Below are positions 1 to 4,669 of a DNA stretch of 6,392 bases, piece after piece. The position numbers were made by a program, and so were the translations under genes. The DNA comes from Candidatus Woesearchaeota archaeon CG11_big_fil_rev_8_21_14_0_20_43_8 (GTDB lineage Archaea > Nanobdellota > Nanobdellia > Woesearchaeales > CG08-08-20-14): NCBI GenBank assembly GCA_002762705.1, contig PCVE01000100.1:1-6392 (forward strand), written 5' to 3'. How positions within the stretch are numbered: position 1 is the first letter of the stretch; the number at the start of each line of letters is the position of its first letter. The notes below the pieces were generated by a model. It was not told the origin of the DNA. It was given only the letters and a program-made list of their open reading frames with translations, and searched no databases.

Positions 1-5
1 CAAAA

Positions 6-563
6 GTGACAAAGAAAGATCTGCACCTGATGTCTGAGAAGAAGATAAAAGAGATCAATACTTTTCTGATACCAGCAGTCAAAGTCATATGTGAATGGAG
101 AGGGAAGGATTTCGGAATATTGGTAGAGCTCAAAAAGGGAAGCATCGTCAGAAACCTAGAAGAGAAAGAGACACTGATTGTACCGAACCTGAATGGTCTC
201 AACAAAGACGAACTGATCGTCCTTGAAGCGGCTCTTCGGATGGAGACATTCGATATGGACACACTAAAGAAGGTGTGCTCTTCTGTGTCGACTTTCAAGA
301 CATCTGTCGGAGCGCTCAAGAGAAAAAAATTCTTCAAGAAGGATGGAGAGAATATGGTCTTAAATGAGAATCTTGACCTTGTGAAGAAACCAGACAAATT
401 CGCATCATTCTCGAAGATAAACTATACATCTATCTCTTATGACAAAAAATTAGAACCGACATTGCTGATCGAAGAAGTCAAGAACAGGCTGAATCGATTT
501 GTCAATGTGAAAGATCATAAAGAATGCTTCATCGTCTATTATGATGTCAAGCATGAAAATTGA
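6..563 (+). CDS. hypothetical protein with probable winged-helix domain (5' end uncertain)
   Basis: I do not recognise this 185-residue protein as a named family. Three parts can be seen. Residues 1-60 are a charged N-terminal part with alternating hydrophobic stretches. Residues 64-128 have a helix-helix-helix-wing pattern: a helix around LNKDELIVLEAALR, a second around MDTLKKVC, a third around STFKTSVGALKRKKF, then a basic turn (KKDGENMVL) that would be the wing. Residues 138-182 form a C-terminal part ending in a hydrophobic strand with two Tyr (ECFIVYYD). The GTG at 6 is the first possible start, but no in-frame stop lies between it and the window edge, so the gene may begin upstream. ATG at 30 is an alternative start, also without a clear ribosome-binding site. 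The stop is one base from the stop of the convergent tmk gene. DNA binding is inferred from the predicted fold only; a protein-protein winged helix is equally possible. Confidence 0.7.
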   Translation: MTKKDLHLMSEKKIKEINTFLIPAVKVICEWRGKDFGILVELKKGSIVRNLEEKETLIVPNLNGLNKDELIVLEAALRMETFDMDTLKKVCSSVSTFKTSVGALKRKKFFKKDGENMVLNENLDLVKKPDKFASFSKINYTSISYDKKLEPTLLIEEVKNRLNRFVNVKDHKECFIVYYDVKHEN

Positions 564-580
564 TTCAATGATTCTTCATG
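552..580. other. nested inverted repeats at the gene 1/tmk convergent stop junction
   Basis: Outer arms CATGAA (552-557) and TTCATG (575-580) flank an inner perfect palindrome ATTGA-T-TCAAT (559-569), centred on the single base T564 that separates the two facing stop codons. TGA-N-TCA is automatically palindromic when two TGA stops face each other, so only the extra 2 bp per inner arm and the 6-bp outer arms carry information. It could fold in both transcripts and mark 3' ends, but there is no strong adjacent T-run, and archaeal termination does not normally need a hairpin. Confidence 0.25.
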
Positions 581-1308
581 AAATCTTCGAACAATCTTAT
601 GGCGCCGTCTTCTGTGTCTTTTGGCGTCATCGGTGAAGATGTGTCGAAATAATGCACGATAGATCCGTTCTTCTCAAAGAGCTCACGTAGCCAGTCGCTT
701 GTATAACGGTCCTTGACTTTCTTCTGGAACTCGAGTCTCTCGAATATGTGATCATCCTGCTTGCTGTTCCTATGCGCAAGGCGATGGATCGCTTCTTCTG
801 GCTCAAGCATGGTGACGACTAATAGATCCGGCGCGTTCTCCATTGCGAACTTGTTGCCTGGCATACCAAGTATCTGGCCGACAAGCATCTCTTCCATCTG
901 CATGGGCTGATAGACAAGTGAAGTGATCACTCCTCTTTCCTGGAACACATGGATTCCGCGTTCAAGCGCGGGAAGAATGACTTTCTTGTAGAGGACCTTA
1001 CGATCAAGTGAAAATGCATGTGCGGTGATATGGCCAGAATATTTCCGAGTATCTGAATTTTTTATCAATTCTTCTCTTATGACTCGCCCGACATGAGAAT
1101 ATGTGGGTTCTGCTGACAGAATGACATCGCAGTCCAGATCATCAACTTCTGGCAGGTCAAGATGCTTTTTGCAGTGTTCTCTTAGATCAAATACCTTCAG
1201 ATTGTTCTTTGCGGCCCACTTCTGCAGTCCTGTGACTATGACTCCTTTGCCGCTTCCATCAAGCCCATCTACCATGACGAACTTGCCCTTGCCCTCTTTT
1301 TTAGACAT
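565..1308 (-). CDS. tmk: thymidylate kinase (dTMP kinase)
   Basis: Cytosolic enzyme of pyrimidine deoxynucleotide synthesis: ATP + dTMP gives ADP + dTDP. The 247 residues carry the family landmarks in order. There is an N-terminal P-loop GLDGSGKG (15-22), an EPT...G...IREEL motif (67-81) for the dTMP pocket, and FSLDR (99-103). QERGVITSLVYQ (123-134) corresponds to the DRY..S..YQ motif, with Glu for the usual Asp. A LID-like charged stretch with R180 and E190 (HIFERLEF) follows. It is longer than the usual 205-215 residues, mostly because about 20 extra residues lie between P-loop and EPT motif (roughly 43-63). The P-loop is odd: Gly follows the Lys where Thr/Ser is usual, and the next residue is Val. 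ATG at 1308 is supported by a ribosome-binding site (1318-1326) and TATA box (1351-1360). Divergence from thyA-folA fits the assignment. An atypical nucleoside monophosphate kinase of related specificity is a less likely alternative. Confidence 0.9.
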   Translation of the reverse strand: MSKKEGKGKFVMVDGLDGSGKGVIVTGLQKWAAKNNLKVFDLREHCKKHLDLPEVDDLDCDVILSAEPTYSHVGRVIREELIKNSDTRKYSGHITAHAFSLDRKVLYKKVILPALERGIHVFQERGVITSLVYQPMQMEEMLVGQILGMPGNKFAMENAPDLLVVTMLEPEEAIHRLAHRNSKQDDHIFERLEFQKKVKDRYTSDWLRELFEKNGSIVHYFDTSSPMTPKDTEDGAIRLFEDFMKNH

Positions 1309-1317
1309 AGATACTTA

Positions 1318-1326
1318 CACCCCTTT
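1318..1326 (-). promoter_or_regulatory. ribosome-binding site of tmk
   Basis: On the minus strand this reads AAAGGGGTG, 9 nt before the ATG at 1308. It matches the archaeal Shine-Dalgarno GAGGTG with one A-to-G change that can still pair with U by wobble. The identical nonamer precedes thyA at 1425-1433. Confidence 0.6.
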
Positions 1327-1350
1327 CTAGAAAAAGTGAACGCACATATG

Positions 1351-1366
1351 AAATATAAAGTTTCTG
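1351..1366 (-). promoter_or_regulatory. core promoter of tmk (BRE + TATA box)
   Basis: Reading on the minus strand, CAGAAA (1366-1361, BRE-like) is followed by CTTTATATTT (1360-1351, TATA box). The expected start about 26 bp downstream is near 1330, giving a leader of roughly 20 nt that includes the ribosome-binding site. A perfect 10-bp palindrome TTTCTAGAAA (1324-1333) sits on that predicted start. Another palindrome, TCTGA-T-TCAGA (1363-1373), overlaps the BRE. Either could bind a regulator, but this is inference. Confidence 0.55.
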
Positions 1367-1383
1367 ATTCAGATAATAGATAC

Positions 1384-1398
1384 CAGAAAAAAATATAA
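1384..1398 (+). promoter_or_regulatory. core promoter of thyA-folA (BRE + TATA box)
   Basis: CAGAAA (1384-1389) followed by AAATATAA (1391-1398) is a BRE/TATA pair. The predicted transcription start is near 1420, which leaves a leader of about 20 nt containing the ribosome-binding site at 1425-1433. The BRE hexamer is the same as that of the divergent tmk promoter in inverted orientation; the two TATA centres are about 39 bp apart. The octamer GATTCAGA occurs twice around this promoter (1366-1373 and 1408-1415), 42 bp apart, about four helical turns. Confidence 0.55.
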
Positions 1399-1424
1399 GA
1401 GCGAGGCGATTCAGAGTCTATAAC

Positions 1425-1433
1425 AAAGGGGTG
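1425..1433 (+). promoter_or_regulatory. ribosome-binding site deciding the TTG start of thyA
   Basis: AAAGGGGTG lies 7 nt before TTG at 1441. No in-frame ATG or GTG near here would give the conserved N-terminus, so this site supports the rare TTG start. It is identical to the site in front of tmk. Confidence 0.65.
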
Positions 1434-1440
1434 GATTAAT

Positions 1441-2307
1441 TTGAAAGCATATCTTGATATCGTAAAAGACATTCTAGACAACGGCATAGTAAAAGACAAC
1501 AGGACAGGAGTCGGTACTCTTGCTATCGCCGGCGCCATGTACCAACATGATATGTCAGAGGGATTCCCATTGCTGACGACAAAGAAGGTGCCGTTCCGGC
1601 TGGTCGCATCAGAACTTGAATTCTTTCTAAAGGGCATCACAGACAAACAATGGTTGAAAGACAGGAAGAATTTCATCTGGAATGGATGGTGCACACCAAA
1701 GAAAGTACCTTACGGGCATGATGAAGAGACAAAGCAGAAGATGGCAGAAGAACGGGATCTTGGCCCGATCTATGGCTGGCAGTGGCGCAATTTCGGCGCC
1801 GGGTATGATGCATATGACAAAGCACCGATCGGCAAAGGTGTGGATCAGATAAAAGGGCTTGTGGATATGCTCAAGAAGAACCCGATGGACAGGCGGATGA
1901 TAGTCAGCGCATGGAATCCCGTCGATCTACCCCATATGGCGCTTCCCGCATGCCATTATGGCTTCCAGGTCACTGTGATCGGCGACAAGCTGAATCTGCT
2001 GTGGAACCAGCGATCTGTCGATGTTGCGCTTGGCCTGCCGTTCAACATAGCAAGCTATGCATTGCTACTGCACCTGCTTGCAAAAGAATCCGATTTCAAA
2101 GAAGGCAAGCTTGTCGGCTTCCTCGCTGATACACATATATATGAGAATCACATAGATGGACTTAAGGAACAGCTCTCAAGAGAACCGAGGAGACTCCCAA
2201 GATTGAAGACAGAGAAGTTCACTTCGATATTCGACTGGAAGCATGAGGATTCCAAAGTCGAGGATTATGATCCGCATGACAGGATCAAGTTCGATGTCGC
2301 TGTGTGA
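1441..2307 (+). CDS. thyA: thymidylate synthase, ThyA type
   Basis: Folate-dependent methylation of dUMP to dTMP with 5,10-methylene-tetrahydrofolate, producing dihydrofolate; soluble homodimer in the family. The 288 residues are complete, compared with 264 in E. coli. Visible landmarks are R21 in DNRTGVGT (phosphate binding), PLLTTKKVPFRLVASELEFF (43-62), LGPIYGWQWRNFGA (107-120) and RRMIVSAWNP (151-160). The nucleophile is C171 in LPACHYGFQ. RSVDVALGLPFNIASY (191-206) binds dUMP. D230 and H232-Y234 lie in DTHIYENH, and the protein ends in the VAV typical of the family. The TTG start is chosen because the first residues (KAYLDIVKDILDNG) align with the classical N-terminus and a ribosome-binding site lies 7 nt upstream. 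It heads an apparent operon with folA, 80 bp downstream, and diverges from tmk. This bacterial-type ThyA differs from flavin-dependent ThyX and from the divergent methanogen-type synthases. Confidence 0.97.
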   Translation: MKAYLDIVKDILDNGIVKDNRTGVGTLAIAGAMYQHDMSEGFPLLTTKKVPFRLVASELEFFLKGITDKQWLKDRKNFIWNGWCTPKKVPYGHDEETKQKMAEERDLGPIYGWQWRNFGAGYDAYDKAPIGKGVDQIKGLVDMLKKNPMDRRMIVSAWNPVDLPHMALPACHYGFQVTVIGDKLNLLWNQRSVDVALGLPFNIASYALLLHLLAKESDFKEGKLVGFLADTHIYENHIDGLKEQLSREPRRLPRLKTEKFTSIFDWKHEDSKVEDYDPHDRIKFDVAV

Positions 2308-2374
2308 AAAATAACAAGATCCTGAGCGCGCCAAACGCCGCAGCAAGATGGATTCGAGCCTCAAAGAAGACCAT

Positions 2375-2378
2375 AGGT
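2375..2378 (+). promoter_or_regulatory. weak ribosome-binding site of folA
   Basis: AGGT lies 9 nt before ATG at 2388, within TAGGTAA. It favours this ATG over the in-frame GTG at 2304, which has no such site upstream. Confidence 0.4.
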
Positions 2379-2387
2379 AAAAACAAA

Positions 2388-2873
2388 ATGAAAGAGCTCG
2401 TTATAATCGTCGCCGCAGCAGAGAATGGTGTGATTGGACAAGGTGGGAAGATCCCATGGCATTTCAAAGAAGATTTCCAGAGATTCAAGCAGATGACTCT
2501 TGGCTATCCATGCATCATGGGCAGAAAGACCTATGAATCTCTGCCATCAAGCAGCAGGCCGTTGCCGGGAAGAGAGAATATCGTCCTGACACGAAGTCCG
2601 GATTTCAATGAAGCAGGCGTGGTTATAAAAAGTTCTTTAGAAGATGCGATCAGATATTGCAAGGGTCTTGCTTTCATCATCGGCGGTCAGCGCGTATATG
2701 AAGAAGGGATGAAGTTCGCTGACAGAATCGAGCTGACTCGTGTGAAAGGCGAATATGAAGGAGACACATTCTTTCCTAAGATCGATGAATCTGTCTGGGA
2801 ACTAGTCAGCACTGATGACAGGGAAAAGTTCTCTTTCATGACATATGTCAGACGAAAACATGATGCGCCATAG
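2388..2873 (+). CDS. folA: dihydrofolate reductase
   Basis: NADPH-dependent reduction of dihydrofolate to tetrahydrofolate, closing the cycle opened by ThyA. The 161 residues match the usual length of bacterial DHFR. Landmarks are ENGVIGQGGKIPWHFKEDF (12-30), with the Trp and the catalytic acidic residue D29, and the NADPH motif GRKTYESLP (45-53). GRENIVLTR (61-69) contains the conserved Arg. IIGGQRVYEEG (97-107) is the GG-x-x-x-Y motif, and GDTFFP (125-130) holds the Thr near the active site. ATG at 2388 gives the canonical N-terminus (MKELVIIVAAAENGVIG). The frame stays open upstream to a GTG at 2304 overlapping the thyA stop (GTGTGA); that would add 28 basic residues absent from the family and has no ribosome-binding site. 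Same strand as thyA, probably one transcript. Confidence 0.95.
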   Translation: MKELVIIVAAAENGVIGQGGKIPWHFKEDFQRFKQMTLGYPCIMGRKTYESLPSSSRPLPGRENIVLTRSPDFNEAGVVIKSSLEDAIRYCKGLAFIIGGQRVYEEGMKFADRIELTRVKGEYEGDTFFPKIDESVWELVSTDDREKFSFMTYVRRKHDAP

Positions 2874-2908
2874 TCTATTCTGTGCAATGGACTTTTGGAC
2901 AATGAATT

Positions 2909-2921
2909 CTTGATTTTATTT
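2909..2921 (+). terminator. candidate T-rich terminator after folA
   Basis: The T-rich stretch containing TTTTATTT (2914-2921) begins about 40 nt after the folA stop. Archaeal RNA polymerase commonly terminates at T-rich tracts in the non-template strand without a hairpin. The tract is short, so this is tentative. Confidence 0.3.
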
Positions 2922-2922
2922 G

Positions 2923-2976
2923 CAGAGCACACTGCTGGATGCAGCGTGCACTGATTGAATACAAAGCTGCCCTTTG
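2923..2976 (+). other. two adjacent hairpins in the folA-speB gap
   Basis: Hairpin 1 (2923-2953) pairs CAG/CTG, then GCAC/GTGC, then CTGC/GCAG, with an A/A and an A/C mismatch between the three stems and a 5-nt loop TGGAT. Hairpin 2 (2962-2976) is a perfect 5-bp stem, CAAAG/CTTTG, with loop CTGCC. They occupy the middle of the 207-bp gap between folA and speB, the largest gap in an otherwise compact window. They could be a 3' UTR structure of the thyA-folA transcript, part of a small RNA, or chance. I found no tRNA, C/D-box or convincing H/ACA features. The rest of the gap (2877-2908 and 2977-3043) shows nothing I can name. Confidence 0.3.
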
Positions 2977-3043
2977 ATATCGATCCAGGTTGGGGCTGAA
3001 AAATAAGGGACATAGTGCTCATCACAGACCACTGCATCAACTC

Positions 3044-3058
3044 CAAAAACTTTATATC
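3044..3058 (+). promoter_or_regulatory. core promoter of speB; leaderless start
   Basis: CAAAAAC (3044-3050, BRE-like) precedes TTTATATC (3051-3058, TATA box). The TATA centre lies about 26 bp before ATG 3081, the usual archaeal distance to the transcription start. No Shine-Dalgarno sequence occurs between them (the stretch is C- and T-rich), so transcription probably starts at or next to the ATG. This also decides the gene start, since a start at 3015 would lie upstream of the promoter. Confidence 0.6.
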
Positions 3059-3080
3059 TTTCTCATCCCCATTTCCATAC

Positions 3081-3962
3081 ATGACAGATACACCAGATAA
3101 TTTTGGTGGGCTTATGCCCGAATTTTCAAGCTATGACAAAGCAGCGGTCGTGGTACTTCCGGTCCCATATGAAGGGACTGTGAGCTATGGCAAAGGCACT
3201 GCGAAAGGTCCAGGGAATATGATCAAAGCTTCGCAGAACATGGAACTCTATGACGAAGAGCTTGACTGCGTGCCATGCGAGATCGGGATCCACACATTAA
3301 AGGAGTTCACGGGCAAGAATGATCCTGAAGCGACTGTCAAAGGACTTAGAGAGCATGTGAAGAAATTTGTCGATGACGACAAGTTCCTCTGCGTGCTTGG
3401 TGGAGAACATTCTATCAGTTCTGGATATGCGGCTGCGCTCAAAGAACGATATCCCGATCTTTCTGTGCTTCAATTCGATGCGCATTCTGATCTTAGAGAC
3501 GAATTTGACGGATCGCAGTATTCACATGCATGTGTAATGCGACGTATTGTCGAGATGGGCTGCAAGACCGCGCAGGTCGGCATAAGAAGCCAGGACTCTG
3601 AAGAGATGGATTTTATCAAAGAGAATAGCATGGAACATTCGATTTTCAATGTCTGGCGGATGCGAAATGATCCTAACTGGATGAAGAAGATGCTCGACTG
3701 CCTATCAGACCATGTGTTCATCACATTCGATATAGATGGACTTGATCCATCTATAATGCCATCGACTGGGACTCCGGAACCTGGAGGCCTTACATGGTTT
3801 GAGGCGCTTGATATTTTGAAACTCGTGTTTAGGCATAAACATGTCGTTGGGTTCGATGTCGTCGAGCTCGCTCCGATAGATGGTCTTCATGCGCCGGATT
3901 TCACTGCGGCGAAGCTCGCCTACAAGATGATCGGATATAATTTCTTCAAGGATCGGTTGTGA
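3081..3962 (+). CDS. speB: agmatinase / arginase-family ureohydrolase
   Basis: Dinuclear manganese hydrolase. The likely reaction is agmatine + water to putrescine + urea, a step in polyamine synthesis from arginine. From ATG 3081 the protein has 293 residues, normal for the family. Metal ligands are all visible: H110 in LGGEHS, D133, H135 and D137 in DAHSDLRD, and D217 and D219 in DIDGLDPS. H149 in YSHACVMRR corresponds to the conserved His of agmatinases, and TPEPGGLTWFEAL (231-243) is the agmatinase-like substrate loop. An N-terminal LPVPYEGTVSYGKGTAKGP (26-44) matches the family start. The frame is open to an ATG at 3015, but those 22 extra residues overlap the TATA box, so 3081 is chosen. 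The ligand motifs make the ureohydrolase fold near certain. Agmatine as substrate is inferred; guanidinobutyrase, formimidoylglutamase or proclavaminate-type activity cannot be excluded from motifs. No functional link to its neighbours is evident. Confidence 0.88.
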   Translation: MTDTPDNFGGLMPEFSSYDKAAVVVLPVPYEGTVSYGKGTAKGPGNMIKASQNMELYDEELDCVPCEIGIHTLKEFTGKNDPEATVKGLREHVKKFVDDDKFLCVLGGEHSISSGYAAALKERYPDLSVLQFDAHSDLRDEFDGSQYSHACVMRRIVEMGCKTAQVGIRSQDSEEMDFIKENSMEHSIFNVWRMRNDPNWMKKMLDCLSDHVFITFDIDGLDPSIMPSTGTPEPGGLTWFEALDILKLVFRHKHVVGFDVVELAPIDGLHAPDFTAAKLAYKMIGYNFFKDRL

Positions 3963-3995
3963 GTGATTAGGCTTTCCAGAATCATAGCAGTTATG

Positions 3996-4010
3996 CGAAA
4001 CATTTATATA
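3996..4010 (+). promoter_or_regulatory. core promoter of the nicotinamidase-like gene
   Basis: CGAAACA (3996-4002, BRE-like) is followed by TTTATATA (4003-4010, TATA box), the best TATA match in the window. The predicted transcription start is near 4032, leaving a short leader of about 17 nt with the ribosome-binding site. The region from the speB stop to here (3963-3995) shows nothing further. Confidence 0.65.
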
Positions 4011-4011
4011 T

Positions 4012-4038
4012 TTGTTAGTGTATACTTAACACCAACAA
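4012..4038. promoter_or_regulatory. inverted repeat, candidate operator over the transcription start
   Basis: Left arm TTGTT-A-GTGT (4012-4021) and right arm ACAC-C-AACAA (4029-4038) are reverse complements apart from one A/C mismatch, with a 7-nt spacer ATACTTA. The repeat runs from the downstream edge of the TATA box across the predicted start to the first bases of the Shine-Dalgarno sequence. A protein bound here would block initiation, as with many archaeal repressors. Only part would be in the RNA, since the start is predicted inside the right arm, so a DNA operator is likelier than an RNA hairpin. The cognate regulator is unknown. Confidence 0.45.
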
Positions 4039-4044
4039 GGTGAT
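4037..4044 (+). promoter_or_regulatory. ribosome-binding site deciding the start at 4049
   Basis: AAGGTGAT is a near-perfect archaeal Shine-Dalgarno sequence 4 nt before ATG 4049. The in-frame GTG at 4040 lies inside this site, so it is not the start. Confidence 0.8.
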
Positions 4045-4048
4045 TATC

Positions 4049-4669
4049 ATGCGAACGACATTTTTTGACGTGGACACTCAATATGACTTTATGCGAAGCG
4101 ATGGTGCGTTATATGTACCAAAGGCAGAAAGCATCATTCCGAATCTGACATTATTGACTCAATATGCAATTAACAATAAAATACAAATAATGGGTTCTGT
4201 CGACAGGCATTTTGATTCAGATGCAGAACTTGCCAAAAACGGCGGGCCATTCCCAGATCATTGTATGGATGGAACAATCGGTCAAAAAAAGATCTTTGAG
4301 ACAGGTGTCAAAGCCGAGTTCTTGACAAATTCATTTGACTATTCACTTGAATTCCTGCGCAAGCTCGGAATCAGTGATCAGAATATCTTCTTTGAGAAGC
4401 AAGGCTATGATGTATTTGATAATATAAACTCAACCGAGATTCTTCTTGGTTCTGTACCACGGCAGGCAGTAGTATATGGTGTCGCGACAGATTATTGCGT
4501 GAAAGCGGCAGTGATCGGCATGATACATAGAAACATCGAGACTTATGTTATCACAGATGCGATCAAAGGGATCACACCAGAGGGCGAGAAAACAGCGCTC
4601 GATGAGATGGTGAGACAAGGCGCGAAACTTATCACAACAGAAGAAGTGCTGAAGAAGGATTGGCAATAA
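4049..4669 (+). CDS. isochorismatase-family cysteine hydrolase, probable nicotinamidase (PncA-like)
   Basis: Probably hydrolyses nicotinamide to nicotinate and ammonia in NAD salvage. From ATG 4049 the product has 206 residues, typical for the family. The catalytic triad is visible: D9 in DVDTQYDF, K117 in FFEKQGYDVF and C150 in GVATDYCVKAAV, preceded by the cis-peptide-type VAT. Metal-site residues of nicotinamidases also appear: D52 and H54 in SVDRHF, and H71 in GGPFPDHCMDGT. The third metal His of classical PncA seems replaced in the FDSDAE stretch. GALYVP (19-24) resembles the GALAVP of nicotinamidases, which favours that substrate over isochorismate. It has its own promoter, a strong ribosome-binding site and a candidate operator. 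Its first part appears richer in A/T and uses more AT-ending codons than the neighbours, by eye only. The stop abuts the stop of the convergent membrane-protein gene. Family is secure, substrate probable. Another amide hydrolase is the main alternative. Confidence 0.88.
   Translation: MRTTFFDVDTQYDFMRSDGALYVPKAESIIPNLTLLTQYAINNKIQIMGSVDRHFDSDAELAKNGGPFPDHCMDGTIGQKKIFETGVKAEFLTNSFDYSLEFLRKLGISDQNIFFEKQGYDVFDNINSTEILLGSVPRQAVVYGVATDYCVKAAVIGMIHRNIETYVITDAIKGITPEGEKTALDEMVRQGAKLITTEEVLKKDWQ

Noticed and set aside
1269..1694. 141-codon minus-strand frame across the thyA start and divergent promoter
   Set aside because: Overlaps the well-supported thyA, tmk and both core promoters; composition is antisense-like (many Ser, Phe) and no motif is visible.
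2895..2963. Possible H/ACA guide RNA (hairpin followed by ACA)
   Set aside because: The lower stem is only a weak ATTC/GAAT pairing, no kink-turn or clear guide pocket is seen, and ACA is common by chance.
2939..2977. 12-codon frame in the folA-speB gap (MQRALIEYKAAL)
   Set aside because: Too short to judge, lacks a ribosome-binding site and overlaps the hairpins. It has no feature suggesting a real peptide.
2960..3027. Possible C/D box RNA on the minus strand (GTGATGA at 3025-3019)
   Set aside because: No CTGA D box at a suitable distance on that strand, and no terminal stem.
3015..3080. Upstream ATG of speB adding 22 residues
   Set aside because: The extension overlaps the TATA box, has no ribosome-binding site and does not resemble the family N-terminus.
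2687..3082. 131-codon open frame on the minus strand spanning the folA-speB gap
   Set aside because: Most of it is antisense to folA, its product has no recognisable motif, it has no promoter or ribosome-binding site of its own, and its 5' end covers the speB promoter. Best explained as a chance frame.
4040..4048. GTG at 4040 as start of the nicotinamidase-like gene
   Set aside because: This GTG is part of the Shine-Dalgarno sequence AAGGTGAT for ATG 4049.
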